DNA from: Merluccius polli
Taxonomy: Eukaryota > Chordata > Actinopteri > Gadiformes > Merlucciidae
Assembly (NCBI GenBank): GCA_030340625.1
Contig: JAOPHQ010005176.1
Span: forward strand, 10,001 to 74,000
Length of the DNA stretch: 64,000 nucleotides
Reading direction: 5' to 3'
Within the stretch, counting starts at the first letter, position 1. Each line of letters begins with the position of its first letter. Both the position numbers and the translations under genes were made by a program. Below are positions 22,150-32,439 of this stretch, piece after piece. The notes under the pieces were generated by a model, which was not told the DNA's origin, ran no database searches, and worked only from the letters and a program-made list of their open reading frames with translations.

Positions 22150-22940
22150 CTCATTAGTGTGGTTGCAAAGCAAGCCACACTATTGTTATTCTGTCTCATT
22201 ATCTGTAACTATATCCCCCTACCGTTTTTGAGGGATCAACACCAAACCAATGCCAAAAAGTCAGGCATATATCAGTGCAGTGTATATTATAGTGAACATA
22301 TTGTATACTTTTTTATTATTATTTTTGTTTTATATTATTATTTATTATGGAAAGTGATTGGGGCAAAAATGGGAGTTAAATTGTCAAATTTGGTACATAT
22401 ACAGAAACCGTACATACCACTTTGACTACAGGGGTCGCTATAACTCATGGTCAAACTTCAACCCTCCCGCCCCGTTTGACAAAAAATTCTGAAACCTTGT
22501 ATATGGGCCTTATTTGACATGCTGAATATGTTTGCCTCAAGGACCCATAAGGTCAGAAGTCAGGAGAGATTTTTCTGTACTTTCAAACTTTTGGAAAACT
22601 TTGAGGTGTTTTTTTATCCTCATGAACCATAAATCCAAATGACACAAAATGTGGTACACATGCTGCTTGGTTGTGCCCGACCATAAGTTACATTTCATTT
22701 TTCTATCAAGTTAAAAATAAATAAATATATGCAAGTTAGCCAAGTTGAGTATTACCCTTCTTGCATTAGCATGTTAGCATGCTCACAAAAAGTTGCCCAT
22801 GCGATTAGTTGGCTCATGCAACCACACATATTTTCTTCAGAAAATGCACATTTCTAAGTAATTTAGTTTTGTATTATGTCCTGGGCAGAGGCCAGGTTGC
22901 GATAGCCACTGATCACCACACACTATTTGTGCCATGAATT
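22150..22940. repeat. Dispersed fish repeat block
   Basis: Starts with an inverted pair GTGTGGTTGC / GCCACAC (about 22157-22180) and continues with text such as 'AAATTTGGTACATATAC' and 'GGGGTCGCTATAACTCATGG' that I associate with a widespread non-coding repeat in fish genomes (phrases of the type 'accaaatttggt' and 'gcgctata'). A second member in similar style lies at 40850-41425. No coding potential; superfamily not assigned. Confidence 0.5.
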
Positions 22941-23022
22941 AATGACAGCTGCCACACTAGCATGACATAATTTCCTACCTGAATCTTATTGGTTACTCAC
23001 CACCAGTATTACTATTAGCTGT

Positions 23023-23030
23023 GGTGAAGA
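23023..23030. repeat. Left target-site duplication of the hAT-type element
   Basis: GGTGAAGA, identical to 25371-25378. Eight bases is the target size of hAT transposons. Confidence 0.92.
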
Positions 23031-23361
23031 CAGGGGTGCAGATCCGATGTCAGGATTGGGGGGGACACAAAAGTGTGTTGTTTTTTTGCCCGTATGCAAC
23101 TCATACCATACCGCCATATCATTCAAAAAGTATTACTGCACAGGGAATCATTTATTGTGCTTACCTTTCTTGTTTATTTGTCCTAAACAGCCAACAGCGC
23201 GTATCACTGCTTACTTAACTGTTATATTATTGAGACCCTTTAAATTATGATTTACTGTCTACTCATGTTCTTATCTTTCGCCTCCCTCCAACCCTCCCAG
23301 ATCTCCAATTCTTCTCACCATCTTCCAGTGTATGGGACTACTTTATGCATGACTAATTGAT
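23031..23361. repeat. hAT-type left-end segment, copy 1
   Basis: Nearly identical to 24947-25275. Small differences include an extra TTA in a run near 23131 and a rearranged ten-base patch near 23225-23250. Confidence 0.93.
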
Positions 23362-23584
23362 ATGGATGAATATCAAAATATGAAGCCCTAACCAAGTTCT
23401 GTAAACTAACTGATTATGAGCACAATAAACGCAACACAAGTTCACCCAACAAAATCTGATTTATTAATTATTTATTACCAGAGCCCCAGGCTGGCGCCAC
23501 TTTCAAGAGCTGACAGGAAGATTGAGGGGGTCCCTTGTCACTTTGTCTATTTAATGAAAGTCGCTGGTTTTAAGTCATGTGAAT

Positions 23585-24000
23585 TGTAAAGTCAAGTATA
23601 ACCTCTGACCATCTCCTGGTCTCTGTCTCTGTCTCTGTGGTGCAATGGATAAGCTGTTGGTGAACACACTTGAGACATGGGTTCAAGTCCTGTTGAATTC
23701 CATGAAAATTCACCATGTGAATTTAATTAAAACCTCTTATTTCTAAGTCATGTAAGTAATGTCAAGTATAACATCTAACCACTTCTCATCTGTGGTCTTG
23801 GTGGTGCAGTGGAGGGCACACTTTGTTAACTCTCTGGAGACACTGGTTCAAGTCCTGCTGATTTCCATGAATAGTCACTGTGAAGTTATTAGGAAGTCAA
23901 GTATAATTTCCAACCAAATCTTAGCCAGCTTCTTGGTGGTGCAGCAGTAAGGGCTGTTGGTGAACTCTGTAGACTCAAGTTTGAGTCCCTGCAAGTATGG
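23585..24000 (+). repeat. tRNA-like array, plus-strand half (three units)
   Basis: Three units with pol III-type internal boxes. B boxes lie at 23680-23690 (GGTTCAAGTCC), 23845-23855 (GGTTCAAGTCC) and about 23978-23988 (AGTTTGAGTCC); A-box words TGGTGCAATGG, TGGTGCAGTGG and TGGTGCAGCAG start about 42-46 bases upstream, close to the spacing in real tRNA genes. Spacers of about 70 bases are also conserved (GTCAAGTATAA at 23591, 23761 and 23896). Unit period is roughly 130-165 bp. Acceptor and anticodon stems do not fold cleanly, so these are tRNA-derived repeats rather than working tRNA genes. Confidence 0.82.
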
Positions 24001-24043
24001 CCACCAAGAAGGAAGTACCCAAGCCCTTTTTATATGCATGTTG

Positions 24044-24056
24044 CCCCCCCCCCCCC
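24044..24056. repeat. (C)13 homopolymer at the centre of the inverted array
   Basis: Cytosine run in the spacer between the two array halves. Confidence 0.93.
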
Positions 24057-24179
24057 AAACACAAACAAATTAGGCAGGGGGATCATTATCTACTTAATTA
24101 AAGACAAGTCACTTTCATGTCCAACCACACACAATGTTTTCAAGACAGCTTTGGTTGTACCACCCCTCCGTCTGTGGCC

Positions 24180-24945
24180 TTACGTGCAGGGACTTGAACC
24201 TGAGTCTACAGAGTGTTGACCAACAGCCCTTACCGCTGCACCACAAAGACGCCTGCTACGCTCAGGTCAAGTTTACAATTCACATGACTTAAAAATAAGA
24301 GATTTCTATTAAAATCACAGAATGAATTTTCAAGGAAATCGGTAGGACTTGAAGTCTGGTCTCCCAAGTGTTGAGCAACAGCTTTCTCCAATGCACCACA
24401 GAGATGAAGACAATGAGATGGTCGGAAGTCATATTTGACATTAAATTCATACAACATCGTTATCTTTCAAAAATGACCAAGATAGGCAGGACTTGAACCC
24501 ATGGTCTCAAGAGCTTTCACCAAGAGCTCTCTCTGATGCACCAGCAGAGACCAGCCAGAACATGGGAAGTTATACTTGACATTACAATTCACATGACATA
24601 ACATATTAAATTAACTTCATGGAAATCAGCAGGACTTGAACCTGCTTCCAAACAGCACTCTCACTGCGCCACGGATGTGAATGGAGGTTTTATATGACAT
24701 TACAAATGATATGACATCATTGACTTTCAAAATGGCTTCAGGCTTCAATGGAGACAACCCTCAGCGGGACTCGAACCCGGGTCTCCTGAATGGACGATGT
24801 TCCTGGTGCCACCGACACAGCAGACAAGATCCGGTCGGATGTTTTACTACTCGACGTTACAATTCACATGACAAAGAAAATAGGCCTCCAGGGCCCGGAC
24901 ATCACCAGGACCGGGTCTCCTGCACTCATAAACATGACCTCTCTG
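24180..24945 (-). repeat. tRNA-like array, minus-strand half (five units plus a remnant)
   Basis: Complemented B boxes lie at 24190-24200 (GGACTTGAACC), 24345-24354, 24489-24499, 24632-24642 and 24767-24777 (GGACTCGAACC); a remnant at about 24905-24920 has lost the middle of its B box. Period is 135-155 bp. A-box complements such as CCGCTGCACCA follow at the right distance (43 bases in the first unit). Spacers contain the complement of the plus-half words (TTACAATTCACATGAC at 24274, 24583 and 24858). The unit at 24180-24250 is about 90% identical to the complement of the plus unit at 23935-24000, so the two halves form a large palindrome centred near 24030-24120. Confidence 0.82.
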
Positions 24946-24946
24946 T

Positions 24947-25275
24947 CAGGGGTGCAGATCCGATGTCAGGATTGGGGGGGACACAAAAGTGTTATGTTTT
25001 TTTTTGCCCGTATGCAACTCATACCATGCCGCCATATCATTCAAAAAGTACTGCACAGGGAATCATTTATTGTGCTTACCTTTCTTGTTTATTTGGCCTA
25101 AACAGCCAACAGCGCGTATCACTGCTTACTTAACTGTTATATTAGAAAATCATAATTTAAAGGTTCTCATGTAATGTCTACTCATGTTCTTATCTTTCAC
25201 CCTCCCAGATCCCCAATTCTTCTCACCATCTTCCAGAGTATGGGACTACTTTATGCATGACTAATTGATATGAAT
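24947..25275. repeat. hAT-type left-end segment, copy 2
   Basis: Second copy of 23031-23361, beginning with the same CAGGGGTGCAGATCC terminus. No target duplication flanks it on the left (CCTCTCTGT versus GGTGAAGA on the far right), so it is not an independent complete insertion. Confidence 0.93.
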
Positions 25276-25370
25276 AATTTAGGGTATTTTTATTGGGGGG
25301 GACAATTCATGTTTTTCAGAAATTGGGGGGGGACATGTCCCCCCCGTCCCCCCTGGGATCTGCGCCCATG

Positions 25371-25378
25371 GGTGAAGA
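25371..25378. repeat. Right target-site duplication of the hAT-type element
   Basis: GGTGAAGA, identical to 23023-23030. Confidence 0.92.
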
Positions 25379-26365
25379 TCTGCTGACATGAATGAGCAAG
25401 TGCCCTACACACAAACATATGGATATGGGAATTTCTTATGGGAAGCCTGGAATACACCTTTTTTTTTTTTTAAAACACTTTTAAATCACTTCTGTACTGC
25501 AGACACACATTTTTCCCTTTTGTGGCGCAATGTATACAATCTTTAGAGCTGTTTTTAACTAAAACTACATTAATTAATGTAGAAAATGTTTGACGTTAAT
25601 TTGAATATGAAAATGAAAAACAACCACGTATTACCAATTAGCACCAAGTCAAACATCAACAAAACAACCGGTGGCCGTGGCCGACCTCACACCTACCACC
25701 CTCCCTGTCACAGCAGAGCTGCTCCTCCACCACAGTGTTGACAGTCGGGTGCAATACCAAGTTGACGGAGGTTTGAAGGAGAAGGATTATAATAAGCTCA
25801 CATTGCCAGGTCCAAGGCTGTTATGAATTATTATGATAACCTTTTAATTTTGCAGCCCCCAACGAGATGCTAATTGACGATAGTTAGTCGGATTAATGAA
25901 ATTAGATTAGATAGTCGATATTAATGAATAAACCGGTAAATAGACTTGGAAACATGGATGTTTCAGTGCAATTATATGAAATATATGCTGATGCTCTTTT
26001 CCATGCAAATGTATGTGCATTAAGTTAAGCAATTGCTTGGCAAACTAATTGCTGTATTTTTCAGTCAGTCAAAAAGTCAAGTACCAACCCTTTAGCTAGT
26101 GGTAATTGTCATTTAGCTAAAGCATTATTCTGATTAACCAAACAAAAAATTGGCAAGTACCCAGTAATTACACTATAAATCCATTGCATAGACTGCTAAA
26201 TGTGGGTACCGTATGTATATAAAGGGCCAGAATGACTAGAATAGATCAAAATAGGATCCAACTCATTGTCTGAGAGTACCAAGGCTAATATTAGTTTAGT
26301 TAATACGTATTCTTTGTCTTAAAATCCTCAACACAAGAAATTCCACTGGGGATTAATTGAGGCAT
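25379..26365. promoter_or_regulatory. Unique stretch with an ATTA-rich island
   Basis: The part 25800-25960 is dense in homeodomain-type cores: 'CTTTTAATTTTGCAG' (25841-25855), 'GCTAATTGACG' (25870-25880), 'GGATTAATGAAATTAG' (25890-25905) and 'ATATTAATGAATAAA' (25917-25931). The rest is AT-rich unique sequence. Regulatory role is inferred from motif density only. Confidence 0.3.
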
Positions 26366-26432
26366 AGAACACACACTCACTCACTCACTCACATACTCAC
26401 TCACTCACTCACTCACTCACATACTCACTCAC
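26366..26432. repeat. (ACTC)n microsatellite with ATACTCAC punctuation
   Basis: ACTC tetranucleotide array broken by CATACTCAC blocks at two or three places, giving a weak higher-order pattern. Confidence 0.95.
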
Positions 26433-26634
26433 TCACATACACACACATACCACACACAGTACTACACTCAGACACATAGACACATGCGCTGGGCACACAG
26501 TCAGTACATATGTATATATATACCATTAACTATGACATTTGAGATTTTTCAGACCATTTAATTGGTCCATTACAATAAATTAAACACAGCTCAAATGGTA
26601 GTTCTGTTGCAAATTGATCTTCCATGGGGATTTG

Positions 26635-26704
26635 GAAGAAGAAGAAGAAGAAGAAGAAGAAGAAGAAGAAGAAGAAGAAGAAGAAGAAGAAGAAGAAGAA
26701 GAAA
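26635..26704. repeat. (GAA)23 microsatellite
   Basis: Perfect GAA purine run; can form triplex DNA. Fake Lys, Arg, Phe and Leu homopolymer frames come from it. Confidence 0.98.
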
Positions 26705-27110
26705 CAGATTGGTATTGTGCATAATGCTACCGTGTGTGTCTGTGTAAATGTGTGTATGGCTGCGTCTATAAAGATCATTAACATTCTCGACAAACACTCT
26801 TGGATGAAATTGGAAGAACGACACACATCCGTACATCTTAACATTTCAATGCAAAACCACACGTCAGTGCATCTTGAATTTATGGTGCTTGTCAAAGACA
26901 TAATAGCTTTTTAGACATTCTTACAAACAGCGTTTTAGTGCGTACACATGGTTGATTTCTTCCATGTTTCTATTATGGGAGAGATTGAATGAATTATAAT
27001 GGTTTTCAGATTTCGCTATAAAATAAAATACAAATATTAGGTTATGTGACAGTATTTGAGGTTAATCTGTTTTTTAAGCTGATAAAATACACAATATATT
27101 TATTTTTTTG
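26705..27110. other. Non-coding stretch, nothing recognised
   Basis: AT-rich unique sequence. Confidence 0.5.
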
Positions 27111-27121
27111 ATAGACGTGAT

Positions 27122-27187
27122 AAGTGATATAGCCCACACTGCACATTGCATTGTAATGTGCAGTGTGGGCTCAGTTAAATATCATTA
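27122..27187. repeat. Hairpin with 17-bp perfect stem
   Basis: Arms 27131-27147 (starting AGCCCACACTGCACATT) and 27155-27171 are exact reverse complements with a 7-base loop. Beyond them, AGTGATAT (27123-27130) can pair with ATATCATT (27179-27186), with one G-T wobble, across a one-sided 7-base bulge. The size is near that of a small pre-miRNA, but no known miRNA sequence is recognised and one side is too short for a typical 22-bp duplex without the bulge. A degenerate short inverted-repeat element is the alternative. Confidence 0.6.
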
Positions 27188-27339
27188 ATGGCGTATGAAT
27201 TATAAAGGAATTATAAATGGAATAAAAAACTCAATTATTTGATTTGCTTCAACTGCGGATAACCTTTTTGTGTTTACTTTTGTATTATATTTCCCTAACC
27301 TCTACAGATTAGTTTGTGTAGCCAGCGTGCACAATGTCA

Positions 27340-27560
27340 CGCTGCATCTCAACAATAGACAGGAAATGCAAATGCGCTCCGTAAGTGCGAGAACATTATT
27401 GCGTCCATCCCATTATTGCATCCTCCCTCGTCTGCCCGTTGATTGACAGCCACGCATCCGTGCCTTTTCCCTCCCTGTCTGCGAGCCAATCGGATCACTC
27501 CTCTTCAGAGTCACCTCTGCCAAACACACAAGAGCCACTACAATTAAAACCAGAGGTAGG
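27340..27560. promoter_or_regulatory. Enhancer-like island with octamer site
   Basis: Complex sequence with the perfect POU octamer ATGCAAAT at 27366-27373, two ATTATTGC words (about 27395 and 27412) and 'GTTGATTGACAGCC' (about 27439-27452; TGATTGACAG is a PBX/MEIS-type composite). Candidate only. Confidence 0.38.
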
Positions 27561-27739
27561 CTGCTGATGTAAGAGATCTTAAGGGCGCTCCTTAGGTCAA
27601 TATCAATCAGCCACCAGTCCAGGTGTAGTTAATCCCTCCACATCTTCCCTCCCACTCTCCGCTCGTTTCCCACTCTGTCTCCAAGCACCTGTCTTCCTCT
27701 TTTGTGATGGCCGCTCTTCAAATGAGTTGATGGCAATGT

Positions 27740-27905
27740 GACGGAGACCCTCTTCCACCCCATGCCATCACAGAGCCCATACATCATACCTGTCACTGAA
27801 TTCATTATTAAAAGGCGGATTAATCCATTTTTAATTACTGTTAATTCACCCTCGCTGGGGCTCACGTTTCTGTTCCCTTTGGTAAAGGTGACTTGTCTCG
27901 GCAGC
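27740..27905. promoter_or_regulatory. Enhancer-like island with palindromic GGATTAATCC
   Basis: GGATTAATCC at 27817-27826 is a palindrome of two TAATCC half-sites, the classic OTX/PITX/CRX type binding word, and TAATTA follows at 27832-27837. Surrounding sequence is unique and repeat-free. The role is inferred from the known binding preference of these factor families. Confidence 0.38.
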
Positions 27906-28341
27906 CTTGGAGGCTGTAGAGTTAAAAGTGTTCAATATTACTCAACGGTATTATACTAATCTACCAGCAAGCATGATACACACACACAGGCACACACAAT
28001 TACATTATTATTGCCACCAATTAAGTGAAATATAAACAATATACCATTATACCACACAAAATAGAAACAGCCTAATCATTACCAAGTGGGTAATTAGGCT
28101 CATTCTGGATTTGAATAGATTTAACATAAATGTACAAAGTAAACCAAATGATCAATGATGTATGCTGTAATTATTAAGTAATTACAATTGACTACATTTA
28201 AAACCTGAATTCACTGTTGTGTTGTCCCAGACCAGACATTTTGGAAGAAGAAAAATTAGCCTTTTAATTGTTAGCATATGCTTATGCCGCTGCTTGTGCT
28301 GCTTGTTCATTCCCCAATAAAAAGACCCAGAAATTTGACTT
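27906..28341. other. Non-coding stretch, nothing recognised
   Basis: AT-rich unique sequence. Confidence 0.5.
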
Positions 28342-28480
28342 TTGAAATTTGAGTTGACATTTGTTAACGTTTCGTTTAGCACATTCATTTTTGGCTGTGC
28401 ATGTTATCGAAAAATAATGCACACCTCTCCAGCCAATCAGAATCGAGCATTCACCCGGGCCATGGTATACAATATTATAC
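28342..28480 (+). repeat. Dispersed repeat, copy 1 (matches 46235)
   Basis: Shares with 46235-46380 the ordered words TTAACGTTTCGTTT, GCACATT, CCTCCAGCCAATCAGAAT-type text, GAGCATT/GAGTATT, ACCC(A/G)GGCC and TGGTATA. The 'CCAATCAGAAT' phrase is common in fish DNA-transposon-derived repeats. Superfamily not assigned; ends not defined. Confidence 0.75.
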
Positions 28481-28599
28481 GCTACATAATACTATACCAC
28501 TTTATCTTTTACACATCAGGTGAAAGCCGCTTACCAACTTCAACCTGCAACAGCCTTTGCATATTTACAGTAGTAGTACCTCCATGGCACGTCGTTTGA

Positions 28600-29440
28600 A
28601 TAGTGAGTTTCATAATTAAATCAGTGCAAAGGAGTGCATCACATTTGCAGTAATGTTAGCTGGCACGATTATTCACCGAGTGTGAACGTAATGTGTGCTG
28701 CTTGACTTCCTGGTACTGCACCAAAGGGGCGGCCCCGAGAGCAAAGAAGCCCTTCACAGAATACTGACTCCAGCTCGCTGTGTCAGTGTATATATAAATA
28801 TATGTTTGTGTGTGTGTGTATTATTATACACGCAACGCTGCTGAGCCAGTTGTGCAGTGTGAGGTTTGCGAAAGAGGACTGCAATTCCAAGCACGCGTCT
28901 CTAAGTTCACATTTGTTATCTAGATCTTCAGATTAAATTGCCTCCTGATAGGTAAAGGGCTGTTGGCCCCGGCCCCCCCTGTCAACCCTGCCAGACTAGC
29001 CGGTGCAACAACTGCTTTCGTAACACTCAACCTCTATCTGTCCAGACAGCTAGCGCATGGCAGGAGTTTGTCATGCCTGAATGCCGTCAGGATAGTTTCT
29101 GCTCGAAATCCTTTGAGCGGGAATGTTGTGTGACATGATCGCGTTGCCCAATGAAAACGTTGCCCATCTCGTTGGGTTTGATAAGAATAACCATAACACA
29201 AAACAATTGAAGCAGAAGCGATGAAATGATAAATACAAAGTGTCCATTTGTTTGTTTAGTGCGAATATCTCGGTTAAGATAGGGCAAATGGGCGGCGGCT
29301 TGGGCCACTGTGGCCACTCCCACTCTGCACGTAACCTGTCACTCAAGTCCTCACTCTTGCTAGTGATTAATCATAGCAAAGAAGAGGTATATGTAACCAC
29401 GACTACAGCCAATGAAATACAAGAAAGAAGATGAAGGGAG
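28600..29440. promoter_or_regulatory. Unique region with enhancer-like segments
   Basis: 28870-29150 is complex sequence ('AGATTAAATTGCCTCCTGAT' at about 28930-28949) and 29150-29340 has 'GGGTTTGATAAGAATAACC'. A short TG tract lies at 28807-28822. Two overlapping minus-strand frames of 78-91 codons have no domain. Candidate only. Confidence 0.25.
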
Positions 29441-31139
29441 TGAAGCTTTTCACATCTCTGGTTACGTCTTGGAGCATGTCTCACATTCACATTCACATTC
29501 AAAAATATTTTTTACACCAGCGTTTCACTTGTAAGTATGAAAGGAATGACCTAGAAAGTAATGTAAAAAAGAGCTGCTGAATCCAAACTGTCTTATTACT
29601 GTCTCTGATGTTCTGCGCACGTACACACAGTCCATGGCATTAACTGTGAGTACTACCCCCAACCCACATACACACACCTTGAGCTGATCTACACTGAACT
29701 GAACTGGATTTTTAATATCACACTCACTCCACACAACTGTCTTAGCTAGTCCCCAATTTTATCAGCAATCTGTCTTTCTACAAATCTTGTGACAGCTGTA
29801 AAAATTGCTTTTGTCAATGTGTGACTTCACAGTTGGATCGATTCGTTTGTAAATAATATGAAACATGTTGCACAATAAATATGTTGCCGCCTTACAAATA
29901 TTGAACGAAAGTAATATTCCCAAACAGTATTACGTTTGTATTTATTTTGTTATTATTTTTTCAAAACATGTATACAATATTTTTGCTGAGTGCACATGCT
30001 TTGTGCTCATAGACATTCAATGTGTACACTTCCCTCTATACTGCACTCCTTTCAACCAGCCTTGTTGTCGCCCACTCACATGAAAGATCACAGAGTTCAG
30101 TGGACAGACCTAGTCGTCCTCCACTATGGAGAAAGCTCTGCATATATTACCTGCACCAGGAACTTTTTAATCATCCCGCTGGAGAGCCAGGTGGCTGCAC
30201 TCCACTGGTCAGCAGCTCCAATCAGGGACACCTAAAGGTTGCTGTGTGGATCAGCTTGGGGGGGATTTATACAGCTAAAAATTACCTACTTTCAGAGTTT
30301 TTACACCTGCTTGTTTCGCTACCTCTTGGTACCTGCTGGAGAATAGGCCCACAGAACAAGAAAATGGCGTTTTCTTTTATCGACAGCACAACATTAAATG
30401 TGGCATGAAGTTTTTAAATAGAAAAATAAATGTGTTGAAGTGTTGATGATTTGAAGTTTTGCCATGGAGGTAAAATTGTGAAAAAGGATGACAAAATATG
30501 CCATATTTTGAACACTTTTCTCTAATCAAATGGCCTCGCTCACAGCACAACTAATGCGTAAAGTTGTTATTGTATTGACCTGATAAGTAAGGTGTTTCAA
30601 TCTCATAAAACAGACATATTTGAATGTGTCTGCATGTACACAAAAGTACTTTTTTCTAAATAAGTACAAACTAGTTGCCCCACTACAGTCTCAAGTCACA
30701 TTTCCTCACAGAGGTCACTGCCACGGCAATCGTTTCACATTCACATTCAAATGATCCATATTAGCATTTAAATTGACATGCTTCCTCTCTCATATGCTCG
30801 GGAATGTTTGTTTGCTATAATTAGATGTTTCCTGAACGCTGGCCTTAAAATGAAGATCCATTCTAATCACCAGTGTAGTGGATAGCAACAAGGTGGTGCA
30901 TGGGAATAACCAACCACATGCCAATCATCATGAAAAAAAACTGAAGTACGTCAAAGAAGTCCATGAGCTCAAGAAAATAAAAGAAAAGAATGGATGGAGG
31001 AAGTTTCATTACTTCTGCTCAACTTCTGTATCCTAATTTTTCATTTACTTTCCTTAGATGTGCCATTCTGCCGACTTTGACCAACCAATGAACACTGCCA
31101 CCAAAGCATGTATTATGACCAATTAAAACACAAATGTAG
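29441..31139. other. Non-coding stretch, nothing recognised
   Basis: Mostly AT-rich unique sequence. CACATTC is tandemly repeated at about 29481-29500 and again at 30737-30750. A 128-codon plus-strand frame (30022-30408) overlaps an 81-codon frame and carries no domain. Confidence 0.5.
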
Positions 31140-31745
31140 CTTAGCTACACACTACTGACTAACCCTTTCATTCCTGTGAAAAATCCTCAGGGAGCCATGA
31201 ATGTGGTCACATGGGTGGAAAAGACCTGGTCAGTTGGATCGAATGGCAGGATGACTCCACAGACACCTGCCTTCCCCAGGCAGAATAAAAAGGGCCTCCA
31301 GACAGTGATGCATCAGATCAGGTACCACCACAGCTGTGGTTGGAGCAGCAGCAATATCTAAGGTGTAGGGAGACATTTGTTTCAGCCAGGAGGGGGTTTC
31401 ATCTTGCAACTCAAAATGGGGAAAGTCAATAATAGTGACATTTTGACTGGTAATATTGTCAGAAGGATAGGAACTCCTTATATCAGGAGATGCAGCACCT
31501 GGCAGTCAGGTATTAAGGGGCCGATTCCCATTGAAGAGGCCACTGTGGTGGTGAGGAAACTCCTAGATGAAGGCCCTAGATATGGTAGACACTACTCCTG
31601 CCTTGGACCAGTCCACATCCAAAAAAGTCCAAAATATTTACTGTGTAAAGCACATACTATGGTGACAAAAGATATATGTATATCACCACATTTTGGAAAT
31701 CTACAGGGTCATTTTATCGAAAGAAAAAATATTAAAACTCAATAA
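31140..31745 (+). other. Unassigned long open stretch with one in-frame stop
   Basis: From just after the stop at 31137 to the stop near 31743, one frame stays open for about 200 codons except for TAA at 31359. The translation has mixed, protein-like composition ('PIPIEEATVVVRKLLDEGPRYGRHYSCLGP' contains a plausible helix; shown only as a description of residues 110-140), no simple repeat and no domain I recognise. A CCTCAG acceptor-like word precedes 31191. It could be a decayed mobile-element or retrocopied gene, an unrecognised exon, or chance. No homology claim is made. Confidence 0.3.
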
Positions 31746-31837
31746 AATGACATATAAACAGTCAATAACAGCTTTCAGCCTGCTTTCAAATCTCCGATAT
31801 CGCTGCCGGTTGGTACAAAATGCGTTCTGGGATACTT

Positions 31838-32002
31838 GACTGTATACTTCAGTGTGCACGGTCTGCTGGTAATGACATACTTCATCGTTCATTTAGTAGG
31901 CAGTATGCAGTACATACTTATTGAGTGTGTAGTAGGCAGTTCATTAGTATGCTATTCCGAACACAGCCCTTGAGTCAGTCTGACTCCGGCCAGGTGAGGC
32001 TG
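31838..32002. repeat. Dispersed repeat fragments
   Basis: The block 31890-31970 (TAGTAGGCAGT twice, then 'GCTATTCCGAACACAGCCC') resembles the ends of short DNA elements common in fish ('gggctgtgttcggaat...'). Immediately after, 31973-32002 repeats a 30-base block found at 57995-58024 with one mismatch. Confidence 0.5.
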
Positions 32003-32006
32003 TAAA

Positions 32007-32008
<2 letters not shown>

Positions 32009-32039
<31 letters not shown>
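32009..32039. repeat. (AT)15 microsatellite
   Basis: Perfect AT run. Confidence 0.97.
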
Positions 32040-32042
<3 letters not shown>

Positions 32043-32439
32043 TATATAGCTTTATCTCACGAGTGCCCTGCTAGAAATCCAGTTATTCTCAGGTGAAGGT
32101 CTATGTCGGTGTGGTACACGTCTTCTGACCTCATAGACTGTAGTACAGGGATGCTGCAGAAGAACTTCCTAACTGCATCACTTTTTATTCCCCACATATG
32201 GAAATAGAAATGCCATGTACCAGAAACACTTTTAATATAATTATGATCTTGGGAAATATTATAATTTCCAAGTTAATTCTGGAAGAAAGCAACACTTGGC
32301 TCTAGAGCTTGATATAGAAGTCCAAAATGTAATTACAATGAAGCGGGAAACAATTATGGTCTATGACGCACATGAATACCGCACAACAATTTATTGTCCC
32401 TGTTTAGGAGAATTTGCAGTTAAGTGGTGTACATTTTTA
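32040..32439. other. Non-coding stretch, nothing recognised
   Basis: Unique sequence without recognisable features. Confidence 0.5.

Larger units (their letters stand above)
23031..25370. mobile_element. Composite hAT-type non-autonomous element carrying a tRNA-like array
   Basis: 2340 bp between perfect 8-bp duplications (GGTGAAGA). The left end CAGGGGTGCAGATCC and the inverted right end CATGGGCGCAGATCC match at 13 of 15 positions and have hAT-style CA...TG termini. The left 331 bp (23031-23361) occur again at 24947-25275 in the same orientation; only the second copy continues into the right terminus, with its G/C-rich subterminal sequence (25276-25370). Because the target duplication lies outside both copies, the whole structure inserted as one unit. 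Between the copies are a spacer (23362-23580) and an inverted array of tRNA-like units (23585-24945). No transposase frame exists. Confidence 0.88.

Noticed and set aside
23620..23700. Functional tRNA genes
   Set aside because: Boxes are present but acceptor and anticodon stems do not fold properly and no clear anticodon loop can be assigned.
23585..24945. CRISPR-like array
   Set aside because: Regular spacing was considered, but the repeats are tRNA-like, diverged, inverted and in a vertebrate genome.
26530..26901. Frames with long Phe, Leu, Lys or Arg runs
   Set aside because: All six frames of the GAA microsatellite give such runs.
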